DNA of 64,000 nt from contig JANPWX010020134.1 of assembly GCA_024734555.1 (NCBI GenBank), forward strand, positions 1-64,000, written 5' to 3'. The notes under the pieces are model-generated. The model saw only the letters and a program-made list of their open reading frames with translations, did no database searches and had not been told where the DNA came from. This document shows, in pieces, positions 34,251-45,539 of this stretch; positions within the stretch are counted from its first letter, which is position 1; each line of letters opens with the position of its first letter. This stretch comes from Trochalopteron elliotii. Its lineage: Eukaryota; Chordata; Aves; Passeriformes; Leiothrichidae. The position numbers were made by a program, and so were the translations under genes.

Positions 34251-37200
34251 CTAAATCTTGTTAAATGCAGCAATGTCCACGCTCTGCACCTGGAAGGGGA
34301 CAAAAGCTGGAGTCATCCAGGTGTTCCCAGGAAAACACTCCTGAGTTAAGCCCCGCTCCCATGGGTTCCAGGCCCTTCCCACATCCCATTCCAAGACTTA
34401 CGTAGTCCTCAAACTTGGTGATCTCCTCCTCCAGGATGTCTGTCCCTACTTTCTCATCCTCCACCACGCACTGGATTTGGAGTTTCTTGATGCCATATCC
34501 AACTGGGACCAGTTTGGAGGCTCCCCACACCAACCCGTCCATGTGGATGGACCGGACACACTCCTCCATCTTGGCCATGTCCGTCTCGTCGTCCCACTGG
34601 AAAAGTGGGAATTGGGAGGTTTTAATGATTTCCTGAGGGGTATCCAGGTGACACCTCTGGGAATGTCACAACTGATCCAAAGTGCCCTTTTTCTTGGCTG
34701 GAGAAGGCTCCAGAAGATCTCAGAGCCTCTTCCAGTTGCCTCAAGGAGATCCAAGAGAGCTGGAGAGGGTCTTTGGACAAGGATGGAGTGACAGGATAAG
34801 GGGGAATGGTTTTAAACTGGAACAGGGTGAGATTAGACAGGATATCAGGAAGAAATTCTTCCCTGGGAGGCTGATGAGGCCCTGGAATGGAATTCTCAGA
34901 GAAGCTGTGGCTGCCCTATCCCTGGAAGTGTCCAAGGCCAAATTGGAGCAAGCTGGGATATTAGAAAGTATCCCTGCTTATGGAATAAGATGAGATTTTA
35001 AGTCCCATCCATCCAAACCGAGCCCTTGTTTGGAATTCCACAAGTGCCACTGCCACCATCCATCCACACCTGGATGAGAGAGGATTCCCAGCCTCACCCC
35101 CAGAGCTCCCAAATCCCAAAAACCACTCACAGGCTTCACATCCAGCAGGATGGAAGACTTGGCGATGAGCCCCGGCTTCTTGGCCTTCTTCTCCGCGTAC
35201 TGCCGGAGCCGCTCTTCCCGGACTTTGGCAGCTTCCTGGTCTTCCTCCTCATCATCACTCCCAAAAAGGTCGATGTCATCGTCCTCATCCTCCTCAGCAG
35301 CAGCTGGCTCGGCTTTCTTGGCCGGCAGCTCCACTTTTTTGGAGGGAACGCTGAACGGTTCCACTTTCTTCAGCAGATCCAAGGGTTGTTTTTTTTTTTA
35401 AGGGAAAAAGAGGGAAAAAGATTAACCTGGAGTTGGAGCAGAGCAGCCACAAAGAAGCTCAGGAATGGGAATCTCCACTGCTTGGGACACTGAACAATCC
35501 TCCACGCTGGATTTATATGGATTTATCAAGATATATATACATATATATATATATATATATGGATTTATCATCCACGTTGGCTTTATATGGATTTATCAAA
35601 AAATATATATGGATATATATATGGATTTATCTATATATATATATGGAGATAGATAGATAGATAGATAGATAGATGGATGGATGGATTTATCCTCCACGCT
35701 GGATTTATATGCATTTATCAAAATATATATATGGAGATATATATATATATATGGATTTATTCTCCACGCTGGCTTTATACGGATTTATCAAAATACATAT
35801 ATGGATATATATATATATATATGGATTTATCAAACTATATATATGGATATATATAGATATACATACAGATTTATCCTCCACGTGGGATTTATATGGATTT
35901 TTCAAAATATATATATGGATATAGATAGATAGATAGATATAGACATATATATGGATTTATCCTCCACGTGGGATTTATCAAAACAGGACGTTTGTCCACG
36001 TGGATCTCTGGTTATAATTCCTAGAGAAAAAAAATCCAGCTTTTTTCCAAGGCTCACCTGGGTTGGAGGAACAGCTGAGGGCTGGTGGGAAGTTGAGGAT
36101 TTCTCCAGAGCATTCAGGCGGCTTTCCAGCTTGAAAATGGCCATCTGGAGGTCTGCAACAACTGGAAAAAGGAGGGAAAAATCCCTTTAAATTCCCAGTT
36201 GAACATCAGGTCTCCAGCCAGGACAAGGAATTCTCCCACTCACCACTGCGGAGGTTCTGGTTTTCCGCTTCCAGGTGGGAAATTCGGGACAGGAGCTCAT
36301 TTTGGTCACCAGCAGCAGGTCCAGAGGAGCTTGTGCTTGCGCTCTGCAAGGAGGAAAACCAGGATGAAATTGAGTTGTTTCCCCTCCTCCCTTAAAATCC
36401 ATGAAGCAAAGCAGAGTCATGTCTTCAGAGAGGGAGGAAGTTCAGGAGCTGAACTAAAACCAAAGATATTTTCTCTAAATTAGGATAGAAACTAATGGAG
36501 CAGCTCTATAAAATGAAGCATGGACTAAATCCCGAGGAATTCCAGCTGGCACCAAGGAGTAAAGGATGAAATGACTTTTCCCACTCTCAGATCCCAAAAT
36601 GCCACCAAAACCACGTAAAATTTATGTAAAATTTCACACCAAGCCCCTTAAAAATCTTGGAGACCCTTGGTCTCCTCTCCCAACCCACTGAGGGACAGGA
36701 ATGACCTACCTAAGGTAACACTGGGAAAGCTGGAAAGATCCCAGGAATTCTACACTCCCACCTTCCCCAGCCCAGCCTTTAATACCTTGCCTAACAATTT
36801 CAATCTGCTTTAACACATCCTGAGGGAATAATTATTCCAACTCTGGCTTACAATGGATTTTTTTGACACCAAAGAAAAAGAGCTTTTTTTTTTATGTTAA
36901 GGAGGTTCCTTATCCATCAATTCCAGGCAGCAAAGGGAAAGAAAATAACAGGATTTGCCCTTGAATTGTCATTTCTAAGTGAAAAGAAGAATAATTTATT
37001 CTCTTTCATTCCAGTGTGGAATCTCAGCAGTCACATAAAATGGAAAAAGGGAAAAGCAGGGGTAAGATGAAGAATATGAGGCACAAGGAAAGGTCTGAAT
37101 CATGGAATGGTTTGGGTTGGAAGGGATTTTAAGGATCATCCAGGCCAACACGTTCCAATATCACAGGCTGCTCCAAGCCCTGTCCAAGCTGGGTGGGGGA

Positions 37201-40200
37201 ATGAGGCTGAGAAATATCAAAGGGGCAGGAAAAAATTCCACCTTCAATGCCTCAGCTGTGGATTCAGGCTCAGGGAGGTGAGTGCAGATCCCTGGACATG
37301 GAGCTGGGACAACTCCCTGCTGTCAGCAGATCCCATTATCCAGGTTTATCCCAGTGCCGAGGGACAAACCCTGAGGAAGGAGAACTTGCTCCATCCTCAT
37401 CCCACCAAATCCTCTCCCATTTTTCCAGAGGGTCCATCCATGCACAGCTCACTTACGGCGGAACGTCCCGACTGTTTCTTGGGACGGGCACAAGGAGCTT
37501 CCTTGCTCCGAGCAGGCGTCTTCTGCTGCAGGGTGGGAAAAAGTTTGGGAAGATGGGAAAAGGTTTTGCCATTCCAGAGGGAACTCAAGCACAGGGAAGA
37601 GCTGCATGCAAGGGGAAAGTTGTGGAGTGGTGGGGAAACAGCCTTGCACTGCACACAAACAAAGAGATCCCCAGGAATTTTGGGATCTTCTCCACAAATA
37701 TCTCTGTGTCTGCAGGGAGCTCATGCAGCACTGTGGGCTCATCACACCATGCCAGCCCTGGTGCTCCAAGGATGGAAATCATGGAATTACGAAAGTGGGA
37801 AAATCCCTCTGAGCCCATGGAGTCCAACAGTCCCCCCAAGGCCACCACTGAGCGTGTCCCCAAGTGCCACATCCACAGGGGATGTTAAATCCCACCAGGG
37901 ATGGGGAGTCCACCTCTGTGCCAGGGCTGGACAGCCCTTTCCAAGAGGAATTTCCCTAATATTCCAGCTAAATTTCCCCTCTGGTGGTTTCCTCTCATCC
38001 TGTCCTCTCATTCCCTGGGAGTAGATCCTGATTCCCCACTTGGGAATCCTGTCAGGGATTTGTGGAAGTGAGAAGGTCCCTCCTGAACCTCATTTTTCCA
38101 GGCTGAGCTCCAAGCTTCCACAACTGCTCCAGACCTTTTCCAATCCATTCCCTTCCCTGGAAACACTCCAGCCCCTCAATGTCCTTCTTGTCATGAGGAT
38201 CCAAAACTGATCCCAGGATTGGAGGTGCCCCAGCAGTGCCAGCACAGGGAGAGGAGATTTCTCTTCCCTGTCAATAATTCCTCAAAAAAAAGAGAGGGAA
38301 GAGCATGGGAAGAGCATGGGATACCTGTCCCAAGCTGAAGCAATCAAGAGATCTTAACTGCAACCCATAAGACAATGCAAGAGGCACAATCAGGTCCCAA
38401 ATCCTCAAAAATGATGGAAAAAATGCCTTTATGAGACTGTGGGATCTTCCCTGAGGATGCTCCAAGATTTGGGAATGTGGACACCACACCTCCATTACAG
38501 CACACAAAACCCATTCCCTCTTCCAACCTTCTTCCAATTTCCAGCTCCACACAAGCATCTGTGAATTTTATCAGGGATAAGAATTCAAAATTCCAAAGGT
38601 GGGGAGTTCCACAGCATCACTTCCCTCCCTTCCTCTGCACTCTTGTATAAAGCCCTCAAATCCTTTCTTTTTAAGCCATAATTTTGGTGCTGAATCCACC
38701 TTAAACCTGCAGCCTATCTCAAATATTTTGGATAGCTGAAGTGCTTGGGAAAGCTGGAATTGTGCATAAATTTAATCATCCAAACAAATCAAATCCCTGG
38801 GAATTATGAAGGGTACAAAACAGGACTTCAGCTGAACAACTTGGGATATAAACATCTGTTATTTCCTGAAGTTTGAATCCCTAAAATACGTTTTAAATAT
38901 CAGAGACAATAAAATTTTTCGTGTTCAGGTGGAATTTCCTGTTCTACTTCCTGCTTTTCCTCATAATCAAGGAACTCCAGACTCTCATCATAATCCAAGT
39001 GCTCATTCCTATGTTTTGACACAATCCCAGCCTGAAATTCCCAGCAAAAAGGGAAACTCCCATTTTCCCATCTTTTCACAGCAAACTCTTCCCTTGCCAC
39101 ACTTTAAGACCCCTGACAGTAACTCTGGAGGAAGGAAAGACAAAAATCCTGGGATTCTTGCTATTCCCACTTTTCTCTGGATCACACAGTGTAAATTTGG
39201 GGTTTGGGAATGCAAGGAAGAAGTTTAGGAATGTTCTTAAGTCCAGCCTGGTTATCCAAGATTAATGATGATCCTTGAGGGATATTCCAACTACTTTTCA
39301 GCCACGTGCAAGATCCAACCCCTTTCCCAAGAACAAAAAATATCTAGCAGAGGAATTTTTTACATCCAGCACTAATCCCCAAAAACATCTCCAAACAATT
39401 TATATCCCAAAATTCCTGTCTTGGCTTTGGGCTGTTGCTTCACCAGTTCCCTGTTACAGCACCTGGATGATCCAAACTTCTGGGATTCTCTCCCAAAAAA
39501 GCTCTTTAACAGGAGTCAGGAAAGAAATTCCTCATCTTTGGCAAAACACTTTGGAAGATGAGGATGAAAAGCACTTCCAGGTGATGTGGGTTTAGATTCC
39601 CTGCCTCTTGCTCAATTCCAAAAATTCTTCCCAAAGGAATTTTTGACCCTGTTTGGGATGGGAGCCTCCTTTCTCCATATTTTTTGTTTTTATAAAATGA
39701 GCCAGTTCAGGAAAATTTTTCCTTAAGCTGTTGGCTGAAATCCTGATTCCTTATATTCATCCCAAATGTCTGGCTCCTTTCTGCTGGTGTAAGGAGGAAT
39801 ATGGAATATTCCCCTTGGGATAGGGAGAATTCCTTGTTGTCCCCTGATATTGGACTGATCAAAGACAGAAACTGAGGGTGCTAAACATTCCAAGAGGGAA
39901 TTATGAGGCCAAATAATGGATGTATTCCTTTGGGAGTCCCACTGCAGAGGCAGGAAATCAAGACACCTGGGCTGTATTCCATGGATTTTCCTTTCCCATG
40001 AAACCACTCATTAGTATTTTAACTTCCTTTTTCAAAAATGAAGATTTTTTTTAACACTCTTGTCTGCACTCAGCACAAAAACACCTCCAACAAAGTACAT
40101 TCCTGAGCTCCTCCAGGATGCTCCAGCCTTGGAGTTGTAGCCAAGCTGAATTCCCCAGATGGAGCAGATGGAAAACGCCTTTTTTTTGTTGTTTTTTTTG

Positions 40201-42593
40201 GAAAATTCCATGGAATTTCTTTTTTTAAATTTCCAGTGGAAATTCCATGATCCATCCACTCCTTTTTGGTTTTTTTTTTTGTACGTCCCCTAAAAACTGG
40301 AAGCAAAACAGGGAAGAGAAGGTGGCAGCCCAGTGTATCCCAAAAAGGAGCCACACACTCAGCGAGTTGGAACCTGTTAGTTAAGACCCATTGGAACATC
40401 CCACCAGGGAAAAAAGAAAAAAAAAAAAAAAAACAAAGAAGGGAAGGAAAAGCCCAATTCAGGGAATTCTTTTAACCCAAATCCAGTTTTGGCAGCGCTG
40501 CAGGTGAGCAGCACATGGGGATGAGGGCAAAGCTGGTGGCACACGGCGCTGCACACCTTGGTCTTCTCCTCTAACTTCCAGCCAAGAAAGCCAAATGATC
40601 TAAGGGATTAGAATTCCATAAAAATAATAATAATAATTAAAAAAAAAAAAAGAAAAATGGGATGCAGGCAGCCAGCTGGTGAGAGCTTGGGTACTCACTC
40701 CGGCCAGCGATTTCTGGATATTCTCCCTGGCTCTGGCAATGTCGCGGAGGATCGTGCTGGCTCCGTTCTCCTGCAAACAGCGCAGAAAGAACCAAGAGTT
40801 TCTTTTTAAAAAAAAAAATATTAAAACATGGGGAAAAAAAAAAAAATTCAGCAGGGAAGTTCAAAAAAACAACAACAACAAAAAAAAGAAACCAACGAAA
40901 GGAAGGAAGAGCGAGGGAATTGGGAAAATTGGGAATTGTCCTTTCCATGATTCAGCGTTTTTTGCCGTAAGGAGTGGGGCTAAATCGGGCAATCCCTGGT
41001 CATGTGTCCAGAAGGATCATCCAGTCAAAGAGCTTTTAAATTCCCTATGATTACCCTGAAAAGTTTGGGAAGCTGCCAGAGGGTTGGAGTGACTCCAGAA
41101 CTCCTCAAAAACCCAGCCTCAGGCAGGATTTTTCTGTAATATTACCTGAGCTCAGGCAGGAAGTGACAACCCTGACTCTGCTCTATCCAGAGAGGTGGGA
41201 TTCAGAACACCAGGAATTTTTTCCCTCTGCTCCTGCTGCCACGTCTTAGCCTGGATTTCAAGACTCCCTCCCTGGATATTCTATGATCTGTTCACTCCTT
41301 GCCTTTCCCAGACTGCAACCCCCACCAGCAAGATCTGAGATATGTTATTTTCCCCCCAAACCCCGAGTTAAACAGAAAATAAAGGAGAAACAGCCTGGAC
41401 ACATCCAGGTGGGCCCCACTTCCTGCTGCTTCCAAGAAGGTTTTAAGGATATTTTTCCATAGGGGAAGTGGCTGATAAATTCCTGCAGGATCTCCAAACA
41501 TCCCTCAAACCACCTCTCCCAGGCCAAACTTCCTTCACTGGAAGCTCCTGATGTGCCTTGAAATAGTTGAACTGTTCCAAGAGGTTTTCACTCCAAAACC
41601 TACTTCCAGCACTCATCCAGAGCTCCCAATTTTTTTTTATTCCCCATCTCCCAGGTGCTGTGCCAGCACCTAAGCCAGGATGGGCAGCAGGAATAGCTGG
41701 AACATGCCTAAAAGTTGTAATTTCATCAAAAAGCTTCCCTGTAAACACTTGGAAAGAGGCACTGAACACTCAGCATTCCCAAGGCACAAGCAGTTAGGAG
41801 CAGGAAGAGGTTAGGAAAGCTCTGAACCTTGGAACAGGAATAATTTTGGGATAACATTGAAGCTGGAAACATTTCAGCTCAGCAGGATCATGCTTCCCCC
41901 TCTACCCTCCCCTCCCCGACTCACCGGTACCACGAACAGAGTCTTCCACTGGAACACCTGGAATATTTCCAGGAGTACAAAGAGAGGGATAAAAAAACTT
42001 CCCCCCCAAAAAAATCTTTGGAGCTGCGGTGCCTCTGCCCAAACTTCAGGCTTGCATTCCCTTGGAATATCCCAAAGGACTCCTCCAAAATGGAAGGAAA
42101 GCAGCGTTTTCCCTGGATGATGGGGGACAGGGATGCTCTTTGCCAATAAAATTGGGGATTTTGGGGGATTTCCAGCTCAAACTGTGCCCCGATGGATCCC
42201 AGCAGCCTGGAAAAATTAAGGATAACTGCTGCTGGATAAGCTGGGGCTGGTTCACCTGATCTCCCAGTTCCTTGGGATCAAATCCTCCAGATTCCACAGA
42301 AAACAGTGAGGGGAAGAAAAAAAAAAAAAACAACAAAATGGGTCATAAACAGTTTAGAGAACTCCAGGGAGATTTGGGGAAAAAAAAAACAGCACCAAGA
42401 AGGGAAATCCCACAAAAACCCATGTGGATCATGTCCTTTGACTTACTCTGGAATTCCTGGGGTTGGGAATTACCTGCTGGCGTGAGGGGCCACCCATGGG
42501 GCCGTTCATCTGCTCGTAGAACCTTCGCTCGGCGTCGTCGTACTTGTACTTGTCGAACCAGACCTTGTCGTGCAGGAAATAATCCACAGCCAT
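34251..42593 (-). CDS. EEF1D: Elongation factor 1 delta, canonical short isoform
   Basis: Starts at the internal ATG at 42593 ([20 protein letters not shown]), four bases into the exon 42474-42597, the position of the usual EEF1D start. It has 311 residues with the 23-residue basic cassette (37457-37525) or 288 without; the human protein is 281. Domains: N-terminal eEF1G-binding segment ([19 protein letters not shown]), leucine-zipper-like coiled coil ([17 protein letters not shown]), acidic CAGE-type region ([19 protein letters not shown]), and the GEF domain. Translation-machinery partner of eEF1A, eEF1B-alpha and eEF1G in the cytosol. Confidence 0.92.
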
Positions 42594-45435
42594 TTTCCTG
42601 GGAAAAGGAGGGAGGGGAAGAAGAGCCACAAAAAGTGAATTCCCACAAGGATTGAAGGTTAAACAGCTTGTCAGGAGAGGTATCTGCGCCTGCAGCTCGG
42701 CTTGGCTGTGGATTAAAGTATCCAGGATCCTCTTAAAAAAGCAGGGCAGATTAATCACCCACCTGCCTGACCTGGGCATGGAGTGGGGATGGGATGAATC
42801 AGCTGATCCAGGCTTTATTCCACAAGAAAACCCCCCCAAAAAACCCCAGGATTTTCTAGTTCATGCTAAGGAAAATGTCTTGTGTAGGAGAATAAAAAGG
42901 GAATAGAAATCATGGAATGGATTGGGTTGGGAAAGAGCTTAAAGATCATTTAGTTTCAACCCCCTGCCATGGGACACCTTCCACTATCTCAGGTTGCTCC
43001 AAGCCTCATCCAATTTTTCCCTGGATAATTCCAGGGATGGGGCATCCACAAGTTCTCTGGGAAATCTTTGAGAAAAATCAGCAACATTTGGAAGGGACAG
43101 ACCTGGCACTACATGGAAAAACAGTATAAAACACCCCAAATCCTGCTGGGGAATGGGGGATTTTTAAGGAGCAGCTTCCAAAGGTGGGTTAAATTCTTAA
43201 TTTGAAGGGAAACAGAGCCCTCGAAAAAGAGGAAAAGAGAAGGTGCCCTGAATTCCAGCAAGAGACAGGGACAGAGCAAGCAGAAGTCTGAGGAGGTGAA
43301 GAGCAGCACAAGAAAATCACAACTGGAGCAGGCTCCAACTAATCCCCTCCTCATCATCCCAAATCCCAGTTTTCCATAAAACACTTCCACAGAAGCCGAA
43401 AAACAATTTTCCTGAAGTCAAATCCCTTCTTATCTCATCTACCCAAGTGGAACAGACCAGAGACCACCAGACACAGGAGCTGCAACGAATCACTCTCCAC
43501 AACCAAATCTGTAGGACCTGCTGGAATTCCAACCAGGATCATTCGCAGAAAATCCCAAGTACAAATTTATCCCACATTTTCACAGAGACATGTGGATTTT
43601 CCCAAACATCCAGTTCTGACCAAAGAGGAAATGATCCCGAGCAGGACCATGTGAAAGGTATTTAACCCCTAAATCCCTTTACACAAAGATCCTAAAAGCT
43701 TTCCAACAAATCCCAACAAAACTCATGGATCGGAAGCGTCAGAAATAAGGATGGATGCTCCAAGAGTCTTTTTTTCCAGGAATATCTGTCTCTACCTTAT
43801 CTCTGCCTTTGGAGAGGATCCAAGGGCATTCCAAAAATTAACAAACTGAATATGAATTCCCTCAAAAAATCAAACTACAGCATATGCTCCCACCAGAGTG
43901 AATCCCTAAATTGTATTCCAGTAATTTCCAAACCTTCTTCAAGCTGGATCCTGGTTATGATGCTGATTTTTATATGGAATGAGAGGATGGAAAGGAGGAT
44001 GGTGCTGTATCCATGCAAAAAGGGGGATACCCAGCTCACTTCCCAGCCCTGCCTTTAAACATTCAGCCTCTAGTTTTTCACACAAACACAGCCTTTATCC
44101 ACCAGAATTCCTCAGGAAAACGGGAATTCCTTGAAGGATTCTCCCCACTGCTCCCTGCCCACTGGGATCATTCTCCAGGTCCACCCAAGTCCTCTCCACA
44201 TGCAAATTCCTTCCGGCTCAATCCCGACCCGGCCGTTTCTTTTGCATGGGCATTACCCCCCAAACAAATTTCTCCTACTTCGTTTCTGGTGCAGGAATGC
44301 TTGGAGCAGCTGCATGGGAGGGATTTCCTGCAGCAGATTCCTCGATCCCTGTTTTCTCTGCTGCTTTGGCTGCTTCCAGGGCGAAATACCGGGATTCAGC
44401 CCTGTCGTAGGTCACCTTATTCAGCCACACGGATTCGCTGTCCTTGTGCAGGAAAAAGCAGGTGGGATTTTCCTTGGGAATATCAGGAAGATGAGGGTTG
44501 GTGGCAGCAATTCCATTTCGCTTCCCAAGGCTGTGATCCTCGGACGCTTCTGGGCAGCCACGTTGCCGCCGCTGGGTTTTATCCAAGGGGTGCCCGTCCA
44601 ACATCTTCTCATAAAAATTCTTCTCAGCATCATCGTAGAGAGGCTTCTCCAGCCACACCTCGGATGCCAGAACTTCCCAGTTGGAAATCTGCGGCTTCCC
44701 GTTGACCGTCTGCTGGTCGGAGCTGGGGAAACTGGGAATGGAAGCCAGGGGAGAGTTGGGAATGCCAGGAGCCAAGCCTGGCGTGGCAGGAGTGGGCAAG
44801 GCCGTGCCGTAGCCCTCATCCGGCGTTCCCAGCCTGGAATTCGGCCACACGGACGGGATGGCCAGGACGTTGGGAGGAAGGAAAAACTGGGATTTCTCCA
44901 TGAACGCCCTCTCGGCCTTATCGAAGTCGAACTTGTTGATCCAAACCCCTTGGACGACGTGGTGACAGGCGGCCAGGTTCCCGTGGGAACACGCCGGGAG
45001 CATCCTCACCTTGGGAATATCTTGGCTGGATTTTGACCTGGCCACGGCAGGAGATTCCTGAGCCATTTTTCCAGTCTCAGGTGATTCCCAACTCTGGGAA
45101 CTTGCTAGCTTTTTCCTGTAGGCGCTCTCGGCGCGGTCGTACAAGGGCTTGTCGAACCAGACGCGCTCCGCTGACATTCCCGCCAGGATCGCCTCCAGCT
45201 TGGAATCCAGGGCTTTGGGTTTCGGGGAGCGCTTCCGTTTCCGCTGCTTTTTGCCATTCCTGGGTTTTTTCAGGTCCCCCTTGAATTCCCCCTCGATGGA
45301 ATCCTCGTGGCAGATCCCGTTGACGGCCTCGGGTTCTGGTGCTTCCCGCTCCGGCGCTTCCCGCTCGGCTTCGTCGTTCCGGTGTTTTTCCAGCCAAACT
45401 TTGTCCACGGAGCAGGGATTTTTCCGTGTCCTCAT
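34251..45435 (-). CDS. EEF1D: Elongation factor 1 delta, long (eEF1B-delta-L type) isoform
   Basis: Guanine-nucleotide exchange subunit for eEF1A. In mammals the long form is a nuclear heat-shock transcription factor. Exons: 44279-45435, 42474-42597, 40699-40770, 37457-37525 (possible cassette), 36244-36343, 36058-36161, 35131-35367, 34402-34596, 34251-34289; 2097 nt, 698 residues with the cassette. The long first exon joins the second in phase (TKKM), as in the human long form. It starts [17 protein letters not shown], has a basic cluster [13 protein letters not shown] at 62-74, and carries five copies of a VW-x-[DEN]-K-x2-[YFN]-D-x-AE motif (13, 92, 164, 260, 336). The C-terminal GEF domain is near-identical to the family ([20 protein letters not shown], ends AFNKI). 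The 5' edge of exon 35131-35367 has a weak acceptor and could lie up to 50 bases further out in frame. Confidence 0.88.
34685..35030 (+). mobile_element. CR1 LINE 3' region in an EEF1D intron
   Basis: Forward copy: 'ggctggagaaggctccag', 'ctggagagggtctttggac', 'gaatggttttaaactggaac', 'ctggaatggaattctcag', 'ccatccaaaccgagc'. It lies between coding exons 34402-34596 and 35131-35367. Confidence 0.85.
35510..35990. repeat. AT-rich compound satellite with (AT)n and (GATA)n
   Basis: Five to six copies of 'tggatttatcctccacg' plus 'ctggatttatatggattt' are separated by (AT)n, 'atatatatgg' and GATA/'agatagatagat' runs. Unit length drifts around 80-90 bases. It fills the EEF1D intron 35368-36057. Confidence 0.85.
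37095..37200 (-). mobile_element. CR1 LINE 3' tail, reversed
   Basis: 'aatcatggaatggtttggg', 'catccaggccaacacg' and 'gctgctccaagccctgtcc' show a reversed CR1 end upstream of the cassette exon. Confidence 0.75.
37790..38260 (-). mobile_element. CR1 LINE fragment, reversed, in an EEF1D intron
   Basis: 'gccaccactgagcgtgtccc', 'agtgccacatccacagggg', 'ccagggatggggagtccacc' and 'tccccacctttccaatcc'-like text are the reversed counterpart of the element at 16530-16900. Between 38270 and 40690 there is only AT-rich intron with A-runs and T-runs. Confidence 0.7.
42905..43075 (-). mobile_element. CR1 LINE 3' tail, reversed
   Basis: 'aatcatggaatggattgg', 'ccctgccatgggacacctt' and 'ttgctccaagcctcatcc' lie between the short-isoform start exon and the long-isoform exon of EEF1D. 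Confidence 0.8.
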
Positions 45436-45539
45436 CTTCCCCCCAAAAAATGGGCAGCATGGAGAGATAAGCACAACAAATGTAGTGGCAGCAGAGCAAA
45501 GCAAGAGGGCATGCAGGAGGTTTTTTTTAATCCTTTAAC

